Part shown: one piece after another, positions 51,699-61,119 of the stretch
Numbering within the stretch: position 1 is the stretch's first letter
How the letters are laid out: each line of letters begins with the position of its first letter
NCBI RefSeq assembly: GCF_003383095.1
Contig: NZ_PSYW01000005.1
Coordinates: forward strand, 183,526 to 247,525
Origin: Haloferax sp. Atlit-12N
GTDB lineage: Archaea; Halobacteriota; Halobacteria; Halobacteriales; Haloferacaceae
Direction: 5' to 3'
DNA length: 64,000 nucleotides
Program-made: the position numbers and the translations under genes
Notes under the pieces: model-generated
Databases searched by the model: none
The model's input: the letters and a program-made list of their open reading frames with translations, nothing else
Told to the model about the DNA's origin: nothing

Positions 51699-52665
51699 GG
51701 AAATCGTCGTCATCCCCGGCGATGGCATCGGCGCGGAGGTCATCCCGGCGGCGGTTGACGTGCTGAAGGCCGTCGGCGACTTCGAGTTCGTCGAGGCCGA
51801 CGCCGGCGACCACGTGAAGGAAGCCACGGGTGAGGCGCTCCCGCAGGAGACCTACGACCTCGCCGCCGAGGCCGACGCGACGCTGTTCGGCGCGGCCGGC
51901 GAGACCGCGGCGGACGTCATCCTGCCGCTTCGAACTGCGGTTGACTCCTTTGTCAACGTCCGCCCGGCAAAGGCCTACCCCGGCGTCGACGCGCTCCGAC
52001 CGGAGACGGACCTCGTCTTCCTCCGGGAGAACACGGAGGGCGTCTACGCCGGCCACGAGGACCGACTCTCTGACGACCTCTCGACGCTCACGCGCGTCGT
52101 CACCACCTCGGCGTCCGAGCGACTCGCCGAGTACGCCTGCGACTACGTCGGCGGCGAAGGCGGCAGTTTCCAGGTCGCCCACAAGGCGAACGTGATGCGC
52201 GAGACGGACGGTCGCTTCCGCGACGCCGTCGTCTCCGTCGCCGACGAGCGCGGCGTCGAGGCAGAGGAGGTCCTGATGGACGCCTTCGCGACGCGCGTCT
52301 GTCTCGACCCCACGCAGTTCGACACCATCGTCTGCCCGAACCTCGCGGGCGACGTGCTGTCCGACCTCGCCGCTGGCCTCGTCGGCGGCCTCGGACTGCT
52401 CCCCTCGGCGAACATCGGTCCGGACGCCGCGCTGTTCGAACCGGTTCACGGCTCCGCGCCCGACATCGCCGGTGAGGGCATCGCCAACCCGGCCGCGACG
52501 ATTCTGTCCGCGGCGATGCTGCTCGACTACCTCGACTACGAGGACGAAGCCGACCGCGTCCGGTCGGCCGTCGAAGGCGTCCTCGCCGACGGGCCGCGCA
52601 CGCCCGACCTCGGCGGCGACGCCTCCACGGAGGACGTGACCGCCGCGGTTCTCGACCGACTCTGA
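51691..52665 (+). CDS. leuB: 3-isopropylmalate dehydrogenase
   Basis: A 324-residue beta-decarboxylating dehydrogenase giving 2-oxoisocaproate. It has [20 protein letters not shown], substrate residues in [18 protein letters not shown], Mg ligands in [20 protein letters not shown] and the NAD site [20 protein letters not shown]. Somewhat shorter than bacterial enzymes, normal for archaea. Homoisocitrate or isocitrate activity is unlikely given the leu context. It is the last gene of the ilv-leu run; T-rich DNA follows. Confidence 0.94.
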   Translation: MTEEIVVIPGDGIGAEVIPAAVDVLKAVGDFEFVEADAGDHVKEATGEALPQETYDLAAEADATLFGAAGETAADVILPLRTAVDSFVNVRPAKAYPGVDALRPETDLVFLRENTEGVYAGHEDRLSDDLSTLTRVVTTSASERLAEYACDYVGGEGGSFQVAHKANVMRETDGRFRDAVVSVADERGVEAEEVLMDAFATRVCLDPTQFDTIVCPNLAGDVLSDLAAGLVGGLGLLPSANIGPDAALFEPVHGSAPDIAGEGIANPAATILSAAMLLDYLDYEDEADRVRSAVEGVLADGPRTPDLGGDASTEDVTAAVLDRL

Positions 52666-52700
52666 GCGTCGGCGACCCACCGAATCGGCGGTTCGACGTT

Positions 52701-52740
52701 CGTTTCGAGCGTTCTCGTTTTCGTTTTTGATCGTTTTCTC
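52701..52740 (+). terminator. T-rich terminator region after leuB
   Basis: Successive T-runs (CGTTTTCGTTTTTGATCG and flanks) follow the leuB stop by about 35 bp. Archaeal RNA polymerase terminates at such oligo-T stretches, so this probably ends the ilv-leu mRNA before glpR. Confidence 0.5.
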
Positions 52741-52807
52741 ACCAACGGGCACGCCGTTTTCGTTCTTGTGTGGGATTCTGCTGTTTCGAACAGATACGGG
52801 CGGAATC

Positions 52808-52827
52808 CAACATAAACAATTAACACT
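52808..52827 (+). promoter_or_regulatory. promoter of glpR-pfkB
   Basis: An AT-rich CATAAACAATTAACAC stretch about 40-60 bp before the glpR ATG is the likely TATA region. ACGAGG about 13 bp before the ATG could act as a ribosome-binding site, so this gene probably has a short leader. Autoregulation by GlpR is likely by analogy. Confidence 0.4.
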
Positions 52828-52868
52828 ACTCCCCGACCTACCTTCCACCTAACGAGGAATCGCTACCG

Positions 52869-53636
52869 ATGTTACCAGCAGAGCGCAAACGCCGTATCGT
52901 CGAACTCGTTTCCGACTCGGACGGCCGGTCGGTCGAGTCGCTGTCCGACCACCTCGGCTATTCGAAGGCGACGATACGACGTGACCTGCGCGAACTCGAA
53001 GACCGTGGGCTCATCGAGCGGTCGCACGGCGGAGCCGTCCCCGTGACCTCCGTCGGGCGCGAGCAGACCTACGGGCAGAAGGAAGTACAGAATCTCGAAG
53101 GGAAACGCGCAATCGCCGACCGCGCGGTCGAGGAACTGGCCGAGGGACAGGTCGTGTTCTTCGACGCGGGGACGACCACGATGGAAGTGGCGCGGAAAGT
53201 TCCCAAGGACGGGACGATACTCGGCGTCACCAACTCGCCGCGGCTCGCCATCGAACTGAACGAGGAGGAAAACGAGGTCAAACTCACGGGCGGGACGCTC
53301 CGCCGGCGGACGAAGGCGCTCGTGGGACCGACCGCGGAGTCGTTCATGGAGCGGACGAACTTCGACCTGCTGTTCCTCGGTACGAACGGGCTGGACGTGG
53401 AGTCCGGCCTCACGACCCCGAACGAGGACGAGGCGCGGATGAAGGAGCTGATGGTCGAAAAGGCCGCGAAAGTCGTCCTCGTTGCTGATCTCTCGAAGCT
53501 CGGCCGACGGAGCTTCGTCCAGTTCGCATCGCTCGAAGATATCGACCTGATTATCACCGACGGAACGCTCGACGACGACTCTCGCGAGGAGATCGAGAGC
53601 GCGGGCGTCACCGTCGTCGACGGAGTTGCACGATGA
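52869..53636 (+). CDS. glpR: DeoR-family repressor GlpR
   Basis: A 255-residue DeoR/GlpR-type regulator. The N-terminal helix-turn-helix reads ESLSDHLGYSKATIRRDLRE, followed by the family's RSHGGAVP turn. The effector domain has VVFFDAGTTTMEVARKVP (sugar-phosphate loop), VGPTAESFMERTNFDLLFLG and VLVADLSKLGRRSFVQF. In H. volcanii GlpR represses fructose and glucose catabolic genes when glycerol is present. The four-base overlap with pfkB fits that function. Candidate operators in this window are the dyad at 54558-54598 and possibly those before glpK and glpA. Confidence 0.93.
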   Translation: MLPAERKRRIVELVSDSDGRSVESLSDHLGYSKATIRRDLRELEDRGLIERSHGGAVPVTSVGREQTYGQKEVQNLEGKRAIADRAVEELAEGQVVFFDAGTTTMEVARKVPKDGTILGVTNSPRLAIELNEEENEVKLTGGTLRRRTKALVGPTAESFMERTNFDLLFLGTNGLDVESGLTTPNEDEARMKELMVEKAAKVVLVADLSKLGRRSFVQFASLEDIDLIITDGTLDDDSREEIESAGVTVVDGVAR

Positions 53637-54550
53637 TTCTCACAGTCACCCCGAACCCAGCAGTCGACCACACGATTCACTTCGACGAACCGCTTCAGCC
53701 CGGCGTCGTCCACCGGACCGACGACGCGGTGTTCACCGCCGGCGGCAAGGGCATCAACGTCGCCAAGTACGTCTCGGCGCTCGACGCCGACGCGACCGCC
53801 TCGGGCTTTCTCGGCGGCCACTTCGGGAAGTTCGTCCGCGACCGACTCGACGCCGACGGCATCGCCTCGGACTTCGTCACCGTCGACGCGGACACGCGCC
53901 TGAACACGACCGTGCTCGCGGAGGACGGCGAGTACAAACTCAATCACAACGGCCCGCAGATTCGTGCAGCCGACGTGGACGAGCTCGTTGAAACCGCGCA
54001 GGCGAACGAGCCCGACACGCTCCTCGTCGGCGGCAGCCTCCCGCCGGGGATGTCCCTCGCCGACGTCGATAGACTCGCCCGCGCGGGCGACTGGCAGATA
54101 GCGGTGGACATGGGCGGGGAGTACCTCGCCGAACTGGAGGCCGACTACTACGTCTGCAAACCCAATCGCTCGGAACTCGCGACGGCGACGGGTCGAACTG
54201 TCGAGACCGAAGCCGACGCCATCGAGGCCGCCGAGGAGCTTCACGCACGCGGGTTCGAGTACGTGTTAGCCTCGCTCGGTGCGGACGGCGCGCTCCTCGT
54301 CACCGACGACGAAGTCCTCTCCGCGCCCGCGCTCGACGTGGAAGTCGTCGACACGGTCGGTGCGGGCGACGCCGTCATGTCCGGGTTCCTCGCCGCGCGC
54401 GAACACGGGCTGTCGGACGCCGACGCCCTCCGAATGGGCGTGTTGACCGCGTCCCGCGTCGTCGGCGTCGCGGGTACCCGCGTCCCGAACCTCGAAGACG
54501 TGCTGACGAACGAGACGCACGTCGAGGTGACGACCGTTCGGAGCCGGTGA
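53633..54550 (+). CDS. pfkB: 1-phosphofructokinase (PfkB family)
   Basis: A 305-residue ribokinase-family enzyme phosphorylating fructose-1-phosphate, the product of the fructose PTS, to fructose-1,6-bisphosphate. It has ILTVTPNPAVDHTIHFDEP at the start, FTAGGKGINVAKYVSAL (signature 1) and VEVVDTVGAGDAVMSGFLAA (signature 2 with the catalytic Asp). Encoded directly after glpR and upstream of the PTS genes and aldolase, which supports the 1-phosphofructokinase call over other sugar kinases. Confidence 0.93.
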   Translation: MILTVTPNPAVDHTIHFDEPLQPGVVHRTDDAVFTAGGKGINVAKYVSALDADATASGFLGGHFGKFVRDRLDADGIASDFVTVDADTRLNTTVLAEDGEYKLNHNGPQIRAADVDELVETAQANEPDTLLVGGSLPPGMSLADVDRLARAGDWQIAVDMGGEYLAELEADYYVCKPNRSELATATGRTVETEADAIEAAEELHARGFEYVLASLGADGALLVTDDEVLSAPALDVEVVDTVGAGDAVMSGFLAAREHGLSDADALRMGVLTASRVVGVAGTRVPNLEDVLTNETHVEVTTVRSR

Positions 54551-54557
54551 TTCTCAG

Positions 54558-54598
54558 ATGAACGTTTGTTAACGACTGAAACGCTCAGTAACGTTCAT
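54558..54598. promoter_or_regulatory. ATGAACGTT ... AACGTTCAT dyad before ptfC
   Basis: Two perfect 9-nt inverted half-sites, 54558-54566 and 54590-54598, are separated by 23 bp, with GTTAACG between them. They lie 58-98 bp before ptfC, immediately after pfkB. A strong Shine-Dalgarno AGGGGTGG sits just before the ATG at 54656. The dyad is a good operator candidate for GlpR or a fructose-responsive regulator. Confidence 0.45.
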
Positions 54599-54655
54599 AT
54601 TCGAAAGGGTTTTTGAGCACATTTGCGTACGTTCTTTCGTAGGGGTGGCAACACT

Positions 54656-55783
54656 ATGGCAAACGACGCAGAAGACGCGGTTCGGTCCTACCTCACTTCG
54701 GTGAAGGAGGACCTGATGACTGGGGTATCGTTCATGATTCCGTTCGTGACCATCGGCGGAATCTTCCTGGCGCTGGGCTACGCGGTAGCCTCGCTTTCGA
54801 ACAACGTACAAGACGTATTCAACAGCACGGGGACCGCCGGCTGGTTCCTCGCGCAGATCGGCGTCGCTGGGCTGACGCTGATGGTTCCGGTGCTCGGCGC
54901 GTACATCGCGTACGCTATCGCCGACCGTCCGGGCCTCGCACCGGGCTTCATCCTGTCGTACATCATCCAGCAGGGCAACGTCCTGCAGGCGGCCGGTGAC
55001 GTCATCGGCCTTCAGGGTGGCTCCGCCGGCGCGGGTTACCTCGGCGCTATCGTCGCCGGGTTCCTCGCCGGTATCGTCGCGCGCTGGTTCAAGCAGCGCG
55101 ACGTGCCCGAGTTCATCGCACCGATGATGCCCGTGCTCCTCATCCCGGTCGCGACGACCGCGGTGCTCACGCCCATCATGCTGTTCGTGCTGGGCGTCCC
55201 GATTTCCATCGCGAACGCGGGACTCACGAACTTCCTGAGCAACATGCAGGGCGGCGGACAGGCAATCGTTCTCGGGGCCATCCTCGGGGCGATGATGGCG
55301 GCCGACATGGGCGGCCCCATCAACAAGGTCGCCTACGTGTTCTCCGTCGGCCTCATCTCCGAGGGCGTCACCGCGCCGATGGCCGCGGTCATGATCGCGG
55401 GTATGGTCCCGCCGATCGGCCTCGCGCTGTCGAACTTCATCGCGCCGCAGAAGTACGCGGCCGAGATGTACGAGAACGCCAAGAGCGGCGTTCTCCTCGG
55501 CTTCTCGTTCATTACTGAGGGCGCGATTCCGTACGCGGCCGCCGACCCGGCCCGCGTCATCCCGAGCGTCGTCGCCGGCAGCGCCGTCGCCGGCGCGGCC
55601 TCGATGGCGCTCGGCGTGAACATGCCGGCTCCGCACGGCGGCATCTTCGTGGTTCCGCTGTCGAACCAGCCGTTCATGTTCATCGCGTGCATCCTGCTGG
55701 GCTCCATCGTGACCGCCGTCATCGCGACGGCCATCAAGCCGAACTTCGACGCCAAGGTCGCGGCCCAGAGCTCCGACGACTGA
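54656..55783 (+). CDS. ptfC: fructose PTS permease, EIIC component
   Basis: A 375-residue membrane transporter with about nine to ten helices, carrying fructose inward while it is phosphorylated at C1. Family features are TGVSFMIPFVTIGGIFLALG at the start, GFLAGIVARWFKQRDVPEFI, ADMGGPINKVAYVFSVGLIS and ITEGAIPYAAADPARVIPS. It forms a stand-alone EIIC domain, with EIIA (ptfA) and EIIB (ptfB) encoded nearby. Start chosen at the ATG at 54656 behind the Shine-Dalgarno. Confidence 0.94.
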   Translation: MANDAEDAVRSYLTSVKEDLMTGVSFMIPFVTIGGIFLALGYAVASLSNNVQDVFNSTGTAGWFLAQIGVAGLTLMVPVLGAYIAYAIADRPGLAPGFILSYIIQQGNVLQAAGDVIGLQGGSAGAGYLGAIVAGFLAGIVARWFKQRDVPEFIAPMMPVLLIPVATTAVLTPIMLFVLGVPISIANAGLTNFLSNMQGGGQAIVLGAILGAMMAADMGGPINKVAYVFSVGLISEGVTAPMAAVMIAGMVPPIGLALSNFIAPQKYAAEMYENAKSGVLLGFSFITEGAIPYAAADPARVIPSVVAGSAVAGAASMALGVNMPAPHGGIFVVPLSNQPFMFIACILLGSIVTAVIATAIKPNFDAKVAAQSSDD

Positions 55784-55827
55784 CCACACCGAACTAATCT
55801 TTCCAGACTCGAACGAAGTACAATACA

Positions 55828-56292
55828 ATGGACGTCACTGACATCAGCACCATCACACCGCTCGAACTGATATCGCTCGAAGAGCCGCCGGCGACGAAGG
55901 AGGGAGCCATCGAGTTCCTCCTCGACCTCGCCGTCGACGCCGGTCGCGTCGACGACCGCGACGCCGCGCTCGACGCCCTCCTCGAACGCGAGGAAGAGGC
56001 GACGACCGGCGTCGGCTTCGGCATCGGCATCCCGCACGCAAAGACCGACGCCGTCTCGAAGCCGACGGTCGCCTTCGCGCGCTCGACCGAGGGCATCGAC
56101 TTCGACGCCATGGACGACAAGCCGGCGAAGCTCCTGTTCATGATTCTCGTCCCCGCGGCGGGCGGCGAAGACCACCTGCAGATTCTGAGCGCTCTCTCGC
56201 GGTCGCTCATGCACGAGGACGTACGCGAGAAGCTCCTCGAAGCCGAGAGCAAGCAGACCGTCCAGGACGTGCTCGCCGAGGTGGTCGAGTGA
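55828..56292 (+). CDS. ptfA: fructose PTS EIIA component
   Basis: A 154-residue mannitol/fructose-type EIIA (PTS_EIIA_2). FGIGIPHAKTDAVSKPTVAF contains the phosphorylated His70. It takes phosphate from HPr and gives it to PtfB. The stop overlaps the HPr ATG by one base (TGATG), implying coupling. It follows ptfC by 44 bp. Confidence 0.94.
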   Translation: MDVTDISTITPLELISLEEPPATKEGAIEFLLDLAVDAGRVDDRDAALDALLEREEEATTGVGFGIGIPHAKTDAVSKPTVAFARSTEGIDFDAMDDKPAKLLFMILVPAAGGEDHLQILSALSRSLMHEDVREKLLEAESKQTVQDVLAEVVE

Positions 56293-56561
56293 TGGAGCGG
56301 ACCGTCACGGTCGTCCCCGAAGACGGGCTTCACGCCCGCCCGGCCTCGCAGTTCGTCGAGACCGCGAACGAGTTCGACGCCGACATCCAGCTCGGCCGCG
56401 CCGACGAGGACGACCTCGTCCCCGCCGCCAGCATGCTCGCCGTCACCGGTCTCGGCGTCGGCCACGACGAGTCCGTGCGCCTCGTCGCCGAGGGCGACGA
56501 CGCGGAAGCGGCACTCGACGCCCTAGAGGACATCCTTTCGACGCCTGAAGCCAAACAGTAA
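56292..56561 (+). CDS. ptsH1: HPr phosphocarrier protein (fructose PTS copy)
   Basis: An 89-residue HPr with EDGLHARPASQFVETANEFD, active His14. It is nearly identical to the gene at 10511-10786 and part of the ptfC-ptfA-ptsH1-ptsI-ptfB operon. Start set at the ATG at 56292; a GTG one codon earlier is also in frame. It accepts phosphate from PtsI, whose gene starts 3 bp later. Confidence 0.94.
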   Translation: MERTVTVVPEDGLHARPASQFVETANEFDADIQLGRADEDDLVPAASMLAVTGLGVGHDESVRLVAEGDDAEAALDALEDILSTPEAKQ

Positions 56562-56564
56562 GCC

Positions 56565-58262
56565 ATGACCGAACGAACCCTCTCCGGCATCGGCGTGACA
56601 CCGCTTTCGGGCGTCGGCACCGTCGTCTGGTACCGACCGGACGCCGACCTCCCCGAGCCGCCGGCCGCCGAAGACGTGGACGCGGAGGCCGAACTGGCGC
56701 GCTTCGAGGACGCCCGCGCGGCCGCCGAAGACGAACTCGAAGCCGAGCGCGAGCGGACCGCCGAACGCGTCGGCGAGGAGGAGGCCGCGGTGTTCGACGC
56801 GCACGTCCAGTTCCTCAACGACCCGCAGATAACCGACGGCGTCACCGACGCCATCGAGGGCGGGCTCCCGGCCGAACACGCCGTGCAAGAGACGTTCTCC
56901 GAGTTCGTCGAGCAGTTCGAGAACATGGGCGGTCGCATGGGCGAGCGCGCCGACGACCTCCGCGACGTGCGCGACCGACTCGTTCGCGTCCTCTCGGACG
57001 GCGAGCGCGTCGACCTCTCGTCGCTGCCGGAGGGGAGCGTCGTCGTCGCGGAACGGCTCACGCCGAGCGACACGGCGCAACTCGACCCGGAGCGCGTCGC
57101 CGGCTTCGTCACGGTGACGGGCGGCCGCACCTCCCACGCGGCCATCTTCGCGCGCTCGCTCGCCCTGCCGGCCATCGTCGGCGTGGGCGAGGAACTCCAG
57201 TCCGTCGAGGACGGCGCAGAAGTCGTCGTCGACGGCGAGTCGGGCGACTTCGTGGTCGACCCGAGCGACGAGCGCAAGGAGGCCGCCGCGGCCGCCGCCG
57301 ACGTGGACGTCCGACACGAGTCGGTCGAAACCGCAGACGGCGTCGAAATCGAGGTCGCCGCCAACATCGGTACGCTGGCGGACCTCGGGCCGGCTGTCGA
57401 CCGCGGGGCCGACGGCGTCGGCCTGTTCCGCACCGAGTTCCTCTTCCTCGACCGCGAGTCGCCGCCGGACGAAGACGAGCAGTACGAGGCGTACGTCGAG
57501 GCGCTCGAATCGTTCGACGGCGGGCGCGTAGTCGTCCGGACCCTCGACATCGGCGGCGACAAGCCGGTCCCGTACCTCGACCTGCCGGACGAGGAGAACC
57601 CGTTCCTCGGCGAGCGCGGCATCCGCCGGTCGCTCGGCCCGGACGCTGACCTCTTCGAGACGCAGGTCCGCGCGCTCCTGCGCGCGGCGGCCAGCGCCGA
57701 CGGTGCGAACCTGTCGGTGATGCTCCCGCTCGTCTCGACGGTCGAGGAGCTTCGCGCCGGCCGAGAGCGGTTCGAGTCGGTCGCGGCCGACCTCGACGCC
57801 GAGGGCGTCGAAAACGAACTGCCCGAGTTCGGCATCATGGTCGAGACGCCCGCCGCGGCGTTCATGGCCGACCAGTTCGCGCCGCACGTCGACTTCTTCA
57901 GCATCGGGACGAACGACCTCGCGCAGTACGTGATGGCCGCCGAGCGCGGCAACGAGCGCGTCTCGGACCTCGGCGACTACCGACAGCCGGCGGTCCTCCG
58001 CGCCATCGACGCCACCGTCTCGGCGGCCGAGGGCGAGGACTGCTGGGTCGGCATGTGCGGCGAGATGGCCGGCGACCCGGACCTCACCGAACTGCTCGTC
58101 GGGCTCGGCCTCGACGAACTGAGCATGAGCGCCGTGACGGTGCCGCAGGTCAAGGCGGCCGTCGCGGAGACCGACACCGCGGACGCCCGCGAACTCGCGG
58201 AACGCGTCCTGCAGGCCGACACCAAGGCTGAAGTCGCGGAAATCCTTACACTAGACCAATGA
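56565..58262 (+). CDS. ptsI: PEP-protein phosphotransferase (PTS enzyme I)
   Basis: A 565-residue enzyme I that autophosphorylates from PEP. The swivel domain carries TVTGGRTSHAAIFARSLALP with active His191. The PEP-binding barrel has VGLFRTEFLFLDRE, VVVRTLDIGGDKPVPYLDL, FFSIGTNDLAQYVMAAERGN and the Cys in WVGMCGEMAGDP. It is the only enzyme I in the window and must serve both the fructose PTS and DhaM. It overlaps ptfB by four bases. Confidence 0.95.
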   Translation: MTERTLSGIGVTPLSGVGTVVWYRPDADLPEPPAAEDVDAEAELARFEDARAAAEDELEAERERTAERVGEEEAAVFDAHVQFLNDPQITDGVTDAIEGGLPAEHAVQETFSEFVEQFENMGGRMGERADDLRDVRDRLVRVLSDGERVDLSSLPEGSVVVAERLTPSDTAQLDPERVAGFVTVTGGRTSHAAIFARSLALPAIVGVGEELQSVEDGAEVVVDGESGDFVVDPSDERKEAAAAAADVDVRHESVETADGVEIEVAANIGTLADLGPAVDRGADGVGLFRTEFLFLDRESPPDEDEQYEAYVEALESFDGGRVVVRTLDIGGDKPVPYLDLPDEENPFLGERGIRRSLGPDADLFETQVRALLRAAASADGANLSVMLPLVSTVEELRAGRERFESVAADLDAEGVENELPEFGIMVETPAAAFMADQFAPHVDFFSIGTNDLAQYVMAAERGNERVSDLGDYRQPAVLRAIDATVSAAEGEDCWVGMCGEMAGDPDLTELLVGLGLDELSMSAVTVPQVKAAVAETDTADARELAERVLQADTKAEVAEILTLDQ

Positions 58263-58735
58263 AACTCGTCGCAGTCACATCCTGTCCGACCGGAATCGCA
58301 CACAGCCAGATGGCGGCCGAGAACCTCCTGCAGGCCGGCGAGCGCCTCGGCCACGACATCGACGTCGAGGTCCAGGGCGCGATGGGTACGCAGGACGAAC
58401 TGTCCTCGGACGCCATCGCCGAGGCCGAGGCGGTCATCATCACCTCGGACACCTCGGTCAGCCGCGACCGCTTCGACGGCAAACTCGTCATCAAGGGGAC
58501 GGTCAAAGACGGCGTCAACAACGCCGAGGCCGTCGTGAAGAAGGCGGTCGAACTCGCCGAGGCCGGCAAGACCGGTTCGGTCACGTTCGGAAGCGGCGAC
58601 GACGGTGAGGACGCCGAGGCCGACGACGGCACCGACGACTCGTCCGGCGACGCCGCGGAATCGGACGAACCCGTGCGCCGCGGCGGCGACCCCGAAAAGG
58701 GGCTTTTCGCCCGGCTGAAGAAGCTGTTCTCGTAA
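58259..58735 (+). CDS. ptfB: fructose PTS EIIB component
   Basis: A 158-residue protein with a fructose-type EIIB domain, MKLVAVTSCPTGIAHSQMAA, where Cys9 is phosphorylated by PtfA and passes phosphate to fructose on PtfC. The domain ends near residue 100. It is followed by an acidic Asp/Glu/Ser linker and a basic amphipathic tail, EKGLFARLKKLFS, which may dock at the membrane or at PtfC (inference). Last gene of the PTS operon. Confidence 0.93.
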   Translation: MKLVAVTSCPTGIAHSQMAAENLLQAGERLGHDIDVEVQGAMGTQDELSSDAIAEAEAVIITSDTSVSRDRFDGKLVIKGTVKDGVNNAEAVVKKAVELAEAGKTGSVTFGSGDDGEDAEADDGTDDSSGDAAESDEPVRRGGDPEKGLFARLKKLFS

Positions 58736-58740
58736 CACCG

Positions 58741-58762
58741 CTGACGGTTTTCCGTTTTTCGC
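58741..58762 (+). terminator. T-rich stretch after ptfB
   Basis: ACGGTTTTCCGTTTTTCG directly follows ptfB and could end the PTS mRNA before fba, which lies 164 bp away. An AT-rich CATACATTATTAGTC near 58851-58865 then serves as the fba promoter. Confidence 0.4.
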
Positions 58763-58899
58763 TCGCCCGCCAGCGGCGGCGCTCCGCCCGCCGACGAAAA
58801 TTAACTCGAACGCGAACAAACGAAAACGTGCAGAATCGAAACTCGCTTCCCATACATTATTAGTCTCGCAGTCGTTGGCGAAACCGAGGTGAACGCATA

Positions 58900-59892
58900 A
58901 TGCCGTTCTACGGCGGGGAGGAACTCGCCACAGTGTACGACGAGGCGCTCGACGAAGGATTCGGCCTCATCGCGAGTAACATCGCGGAGCCGAACATTAT
59001 GATGGGTCTCATGGAGGGGGCCGACCGGATGGATTCGGACCTCCTGTTGCAGATGAGCGGTGGGGCCTGCCGGTTCGCCGGTGACGGCGACGCCGTCGCG
59101 GGTCTGAAAGCCATGGGGAACTACATCGAGACCATCGCCGAGCGGTACGACATCGGCGTCTTCCTCAACATGGACCACCAGACGGACCTCGAGTTCATCG
59201 AGCAGCAGATCGAACTCGACATCCCGTCGTCCATCATGATCGACGCGTCCCACGAGCCGTTCGACGAGAACGTCGCGACGAGCCGCGAGGTCGTCGAGAT
59301 GGTCGAGGCCGCGGGCTCCGACGTCCTCATCGAGGCCGAACTCGGCCAGATCAAGGGCGTCGAAGACGAAATCGAGGCCGAAGAGGCGTTCTACACGGAC
59401 CCCGAACAGGCCGTCGAGTTCGTCGACAAGACGGGCGCGGACCTGCTCGCTATCTCCGTCGGCACGCAGCACGGCGTCGCCAAGGGCAAGGACCTCGAAC
59501 TCCGTCCGGACCTCGCCCAGGACATCCGGCAGGCCCTGCGCGACCACGGCCTCGACACGCCGCTCGTTCTCCACGGCTCCTCGGGCGTCCAACCCGACCA
59601 ACTGCAGGAGATGCTCAAACACGGCATCTGCAAGGTCAACAAGGACACCCGCTACCAGTACGAGTACACGCGCACCGCCTACGACCTCTACAGCGAGGAC
59701 CCCAACGCCATCGTCCCGCCAGAGGGCGTCGAGGACGCCCGCGACACGTTCTTCAACGAGACCGAGTGGTCGCCGAACAAGGACGTGTTCGACCCCCGCG
59801 TCGTCGGTCGCGACATCCGCGAGCGCATCGCCGACGTGCACGCCGGTCTGACCGAGGTCTCCGGCAGCGCCGGCCAGTCCCTGTTCAAGTAA
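58900..59892 (+). CDS. fba: class II fructose-bisphosphate aldolase
   Basis: A 330-residue zinc-dependent aldolase cleaving fructose-1,6-bisphosphate to triose phosphates. Zn and catalytic residues are seen in [52 protein letters not shown] and VLHGSSGVQ. The bacterial-type class II enzyme is characteristic of Haloferax fructose breakdown. Start at the ATG 58900 behind a plausible CCGAGGTGAAC leader. Confidence 0.93.
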   Translation: MPFYGGEELATVYDEALDEGFGLIASNIAEPNIMMGLMEGADRMDSDLLLQMSGGACRFAGDGDAVAGLKAMGNYIETIAERYDIGVFLNMDHQTDLEFIEQQIELDIPSSIMIDASHEPFDENVATSREVVEMVEAAGSDVLIEAELGQIKGVEDEIEAEEAFYTDPEQAVEFVDKTGADLLAISVGTQHGVAKGKDLELRPDLAQDIRQALRDHGLDTPLVLHGSSGVQPDQLQEMLKHGICKVNKDTRYQYEYTRTAYDLYSEDPNAIVPPEGVEDARDTFFNETEWSPNKDVFDPRVVGRDIRERIADVHAGLTEVSGSAGQSLFK

Positions 59893-60095
59893 CCCGCGCG
59901 GGCGGTGATTCGTTCACCGTCGAGCGTTCACCGCGTCCGCACGGCGGACCGGAACCGATTGTCGTCTCTACCCGGCACTCCGCCGGCTCTTCGTTTCGAT
60001 ACGTGTCCCGCCCAGCGGCGGCGCTCTCGAGGGGCGACAGCGGTCGAATCCGCCGCCCCACGTCGCTTAAGGTGTCACGCGGCGTGGGTGTAGGT

Positions 60096-60245
60096 ATGCC
60101 GCAGATTCACCTCGACGACGAGACGGTCGCCCGACTCGACGCGCTCCGCGAGGAAGACGAGGAGTACGACGACCTCATCAACGAACTGATGAACATCTAC
60201 GAGGCGAGCGAGCGGACGCTGTTCCACGCCGGCGACGAGTACTGA
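60096..60245 (+). CDS. small haloarchaeal protein (antitoxin-like, DUF7557-type)
   Basis: A 49-residue acidic protein, MPQIHLDDETVARLDALREE, then DDLINELMNIYEASERTLFH. It has the strand-helix-helix outline of VapB-like or CopG-like proteins. I recall near-identical small proteins in many haloarchaea. No toxin partner is adjacent. A CGCTTAAGG box about 28 bp upstream fits a leaderless mRNA. The 203-bp gap before it holds nothing else I recognise. Confidence 0.7.
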   Translation: MPQIHLDDETVARLDALREEDEEYDDLINELMNIYEASERTLFHAGDEY

Positions 60246-60300
60246 ACCCGAACTCGGCATCGGCGCTCGGGCGTTTTATCGACTGATTCGCGGTGGGTCG

Positions 60301-60426
60301 TTACAATCCGAGCCACCGCGCGAGCGCTCCCGCGAGGAGCACCACTGCACCGGCGATAAACGTACCGGGAATCGGAAGCACGAACAGGAGTCCACCGAAC
60401 GCGAAGACCAGCGTTGACGGTCTCAT
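60301..60426 (-). CDS. 41-residue hydrophobic membrane protein
   Basis: A small ORF on the minus strand, starting MRPSTLVFAFGGLLF and ending LLAGALARWLGL. It is two hydrophobic spans broken by LPIPGTF, so a membrane hairpin is likely. A TTCGTAACAGG element lies about 27 bp before the ATG, giving a leaderless transcript. The GC-rich third positions support coding. Function unknown. Confidence 0.55.
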   Translation of the reverse strand: MRPSTLVFAFGGLLFVLPIPGTFIAGAVVLLAGALARWLGL

Positions 60427-60533
60427 CTACCGAGGATATCGCGTGCGAGCCTGTTACGAATTGTGGCCCTCGAACAGAATGTCGGCCTCGTCCCCCGGAT
60501 GAATGCCGCCGCCCCCACCGGCCGGTTGCCCCG

Positions 60534-60977
60534 TTATTCGAGGTAGCTGACGCGGACCTGATTCCACTTGCCCTTCTTCTCGAGGTGGTCTTGGAGCGCG
60601 TCCGCGTACTCTTGTGTGAGTCGTTCCGCGTCCTCGAGTTTCTCCTGTTCACCCTTCTTGCCGCCGCCGCCCATCCCGAGCGCGCCCTTGATGGAGTCGA
60701 CGATGCCGCCGCCCGACGACGAGTCGTCTCCCCCGCCGCCCATCGCGCCCATCTGGCTGCGGATGTTGTCGAGTTCGGGGATAATCTGTGGGACTTTCTC
60801 CGTGTCGGCGACGATGCGCGCCTCCTCGGGGTCGTCCGCGTTCTCGATTTCGAACTCGGTCGCCGTCATGATGAGACCCCACTCCTGACTGTTGAACCGG
60901 GAGTTCATAACCTGGTCGTTGAACTCGCGGTCCACCGTCATTCGGTCGCCGACGATGCTGTCGGTCCAATGTGCCAT
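60534..60977 (-). CDS. DUF5799-like haloarchaeal protein
   Basis: A 147-residue protein from the ATG at 60977. It opens MAHWTDSIVGDRMTVDREFN and contains RFNSQEWGLIMTATEFEIEN and VPQIIPELDNIRSQMGAMGG, matching my memory of the DUF5799 family. A Gly/Ser-rich middle is followed by a charged helix (EQEKLEDAERLTQEYADALQ). No enzymatic motif. Function unknown. Confidence 0.75.
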   Translation of the reverse strand: MAHWTDSIVGDRMTVDREFNDQVMNSRFNSQEWGLIMTATEFEIENADDPEEARIVADTEKVPQIIPELDNIRSQMGAMGGGGDDSSSGGGIVDSIKGALGMGGGGKKGEQEKLEDAERLTQEYADALQDHLEKKGKWNQVRVSYLE

Positions 60978-61119
60978 GTGCACACGTCGTCGGCCGGTCG
61001 GTATCAGAGTTGCGGGGCCGACCGCCGGTGGCGGCGACTGCTTATCTGTCCACCGGCGAGATGGCGGGGTCAATTGCCTCCCACGCGGGTTTAATGCGGT
61101 TGGGTGACGACCCCGAATC

